Shown here: positions 62,800-64,000 of the stretch, one piece after another
How positions within the stretch are numbered: position 1 is the stretch's first letter
How the letters are laid out: the number at the start of each line of letters is the position of its first letter
Position numbers and translations under genes: made by a program
Assembly: GCA_017577715.1 (NCBI GenBank)
Contig: PKRC01000001.1
Coordinates: 1-64,000, forward strand
From: Clostridia bacterium
GTDB taxonomy: Bacteria > Bacillota > Clostridia > Caldicoprobacterales > Caldicoprobacteraceae
Direction: 5' to 3'
DNA length: 64,000 bases
Notes under the pieces: model-generated
What the model was told of the DNA's origin: nothing
What the model saw: only the letters and a program-made list of their open reading frames with translations
Database searches by the model: none

Positions 62800-63278
62800 A
62801 GGAGTTTAAGATTTCTGCTCGCTTTATTGCGCGAGCAGCCATCATTGCTGCTGTATATACTGGGTTAACCATGACCCTTCAGTCGATATCCTTTGGCCCC
62901 ATACAATTCAGGTTGGCCGAAGCGTTGACGGTGCTCCCATTTATAGATGCGGCTGCCGTTCCCGGAGTAGCGCTGGGATGCATGTTTGCCAATCTGAGCA
63001 GCCCATCTGGCTTGGTGGATATCCTGGGCGGCAGCCTCATTACGCTGGTATCGGCTTACCTTACGTATAAGGCGCCCAACCGTTATGTGGCCTTGCTGCC
63101 ACCCATAATTTTAAATGCTCTCGGCGTACCCATCTATCTAGCGCCGGCTGCTAATATGCCTTACTGGCTGGTTGCCCTGCAAGTAGGTTTGGGGCAGCTT
63201 GTGGTGATAGGCCTGCTGGGCCTTCCTGTATTGTCGCTGTATCAAAGGATAATGAGTAGATTTTCAATCAAAGATTAA
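62796..63278 (+). CDS. queT: QueT-type queuosine precursor transporter
   Basis: 160 residues from GTG 62796, overlapping the previous stop codon. Five or six membrane helices; the segments IAAVYTGLTMTLQSISFGPIQFR and RLAEALTVLPFIDAAAVPGVA are the QueT-family signature, and GCMFANLSSPSGLVDILGGSL follows. It is the substrate-binding S component of an ECF transporter for a queuosine precursor. No preQ1 riboswitch is seen in front of it, as it sits inside an operon. Confidence 0.87.
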   Translation: MKEFKISARFIARAAIIAAVYTGLTMTLQSISFGPIQFRLAEALTVLPFIDAAAVPGVALGCMFANLSSPSGLVDILGGSLITLVSAYLTYKAPNRYVALLPPIILNALGVPIYLAPAANMPYWLVALQVGLGQLVVIGLLGLPVLSLYQRIMSRFSIKD

Positions 63279-63311
63279 CACAATTTTAATATTTTATTAA
63301 CCTCCTCTGCC

Positions 63312-63340
63312 TTGTCAAAAGATATGTAACTCTATATAAT
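63312..63340 (+). promoter_or_regulatory. Promoter of mltG
   Basis: TTGTCA (63312-63317) and TATAAT (63335-63340) separated by 17 bp, about 30 bp before the mltG start. Confidence 0.8.
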
Positions 63341-63370
63341 TAAGATGACGACATAGGCGGGGGTTGAAAG

Positions 63371-64000
63371 ATGTCTGAAGTTGCAGTTACTCGAGATCAA
63401 AAGAAGAGAAAGGGTATACATCCTTTTATAAAATCTAGTGTAAGGAATTTATTGATATACCTCATCAGCCTTGGAATAGTGATGGGGGTTGTTTTGTGGG
63501 CGGTACGTCAAGTCCGAATATTGTTGTTTGAACCGGTGGACGTTAAGGATCACACCACCGTAACGGTGGATATACCGATGGGGACTTCTGTTCGGGGCAT
63601 TGCTAAAATACTGTATGAAAATGGCCTGATTCGCAGTACCGGCGTTTTTAGATTTTATGTTGAGCTTACCGATAAGGCTTCAAAGCTGAAGGCCGGGCGG
63701 TATAAGCTTTCCAGAAATATGACTCCCCAGCAGATCCTGGATGAGCTGATAACGGGCGAGGCTGCAGTGGACACGGTAAAGATTACAATTCCTGAAGGGT
63801 TTAGCATACGCGATATGGCCAATTACCTGGAGAATTTTGAAAAAGACGGGCAAAAGGTTTTTAGGTTTACAGCCCAGCAATTCATTGAAACTGCTAAGCA
63901 ATTTGATAAGTTTGCAGAAGAATATACCTTTTTGTATGAGATACCCGAGGTGAGAAGGAACGGAGAATATCCTCTGGAAGGATACTTGTTCCCCGATACC
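63371..64000 (+). CDS. mltG: Endolytic transglycosylase MltG, 3' end cut by window
   Basis: ATG 63371 with GGCGGGGG upstream opens a frame that runs off the right edge (210 codons visible). A cytoplasmic Arg/Lys-rich start is followed by one membrane helix (LLIYLISLGIVMGVVLWAV, near 27-45), then the LysM-like part VTVDIPMGTSVRGIAKILYENGLI and LKAGRYKLSRNMTPQQIL, and the beginning of the catalytic domain with ITIPEGFSIRDMANYL and PLEGYLFPDT. MltG cuts nascent glycan strands outside the membrane. The catalytic Glu of the ExS motif is beyond the window. Confidence 0.93.
   Translation, partial: MSEVAVTRDQKKRKGIHPFIKSSVRNLLIYLISLGIVMGVVLWAVRQVRILLFEPVDVKDHTTVTVDIPMGTSVRGIAKILYENGLIRSTGVFRFYVELTDKASKLKAGRYKLSRNMTPQQILDELITGEAAVDTVKITIPEGFSIRDMANYLENFEKDGQKVFRFTAQQFIETAKQFDKFAEEYTFLYEIPEVRRNGEYPLEGYLFPDT

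Overview
The window reads as the chromosome of a low-to-mid GC Gram-positive anaerobe of the class Clostridia, probably a thermophile or a relative of one. This rests on the Firmicutes-type core gene order (yceD-rpmF, fapR-plsX-fab genes, rnc-smc-ftsY, ylxM-ffh, rpsP-khpA-rimM-trmD-rplS, dprA-topA-trmFO-hslVU-codY), RNase J, CodY and FapR, strong purine-rich ribosome binding sites, GTG/TTG starts, and heavy use of ATA and AGG codons. The species cannot be named from the sequence alone.

Layout. 0-5.1 kb: the 3' part of a type III CRISPR effector operon (Csx11/Cas10-like large subunit cut by the window edge, Cmr4-like RAMP, Cmr5-like small subunit, a second RAMP), best matching subtype III-C. 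5.2-10.9 kb: accessory DNA with a broken transglutaminase gene, a Phd/VapC-type toxin-antitoxin pair, a polysaccharide deacetylase, a radical SAM protein, a HicB-like/HicA-like pair with a broken toxin gene, and tRNA-Leu(CAA). 11-20 kb: hflX, then a decayed carbohydrate-uptake cluster (YesM-type kinase, LplC-type permease and binding-protein remnants), an FG-GAP protein, small surface or envelope proteins, a GH95 alpha-fucosidase and a metallophosphoesterase pseudogene. 20-39.3 kb: conserved core. A FapR-controlled lipid block (FapR box over the fapR promoter) runs through plsX, fabH, fabD, fabG, acpP and fabF, followed by rnc, smc, ftsY, the SRP genes and the S16-L19 ribosome block. 39.3-49 kb: a rearranged stretch in which comM, rbgA/lepB and yraN/rnhB have scrambled orientation and are separated by accessory genes, a broken membrane-protein gene and what looks like a one-spacer CRISPR array without cas genes. 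50-64 kb: core genes again (dprA, topA, trmFO, hslV, hslU, codY, fur), a nucleotidyltransferase-phosphomannomutase fusion with degenerate mutase motifs, RNase J, a YlbF-family protein, a QueT-type transporter and the start of mltG.

The most notable points are the Cas10-like subunit without a visible GGDD cyclase motif, the isolated mini-array at 47.9 kb, the PMM-like half-enzyme that has lost its catalytic serine and metal loops, and the number of genes broken by single-base indels or internal deletions. That number implies either active gene decay in the accessory regions or indel errors in the assembly.
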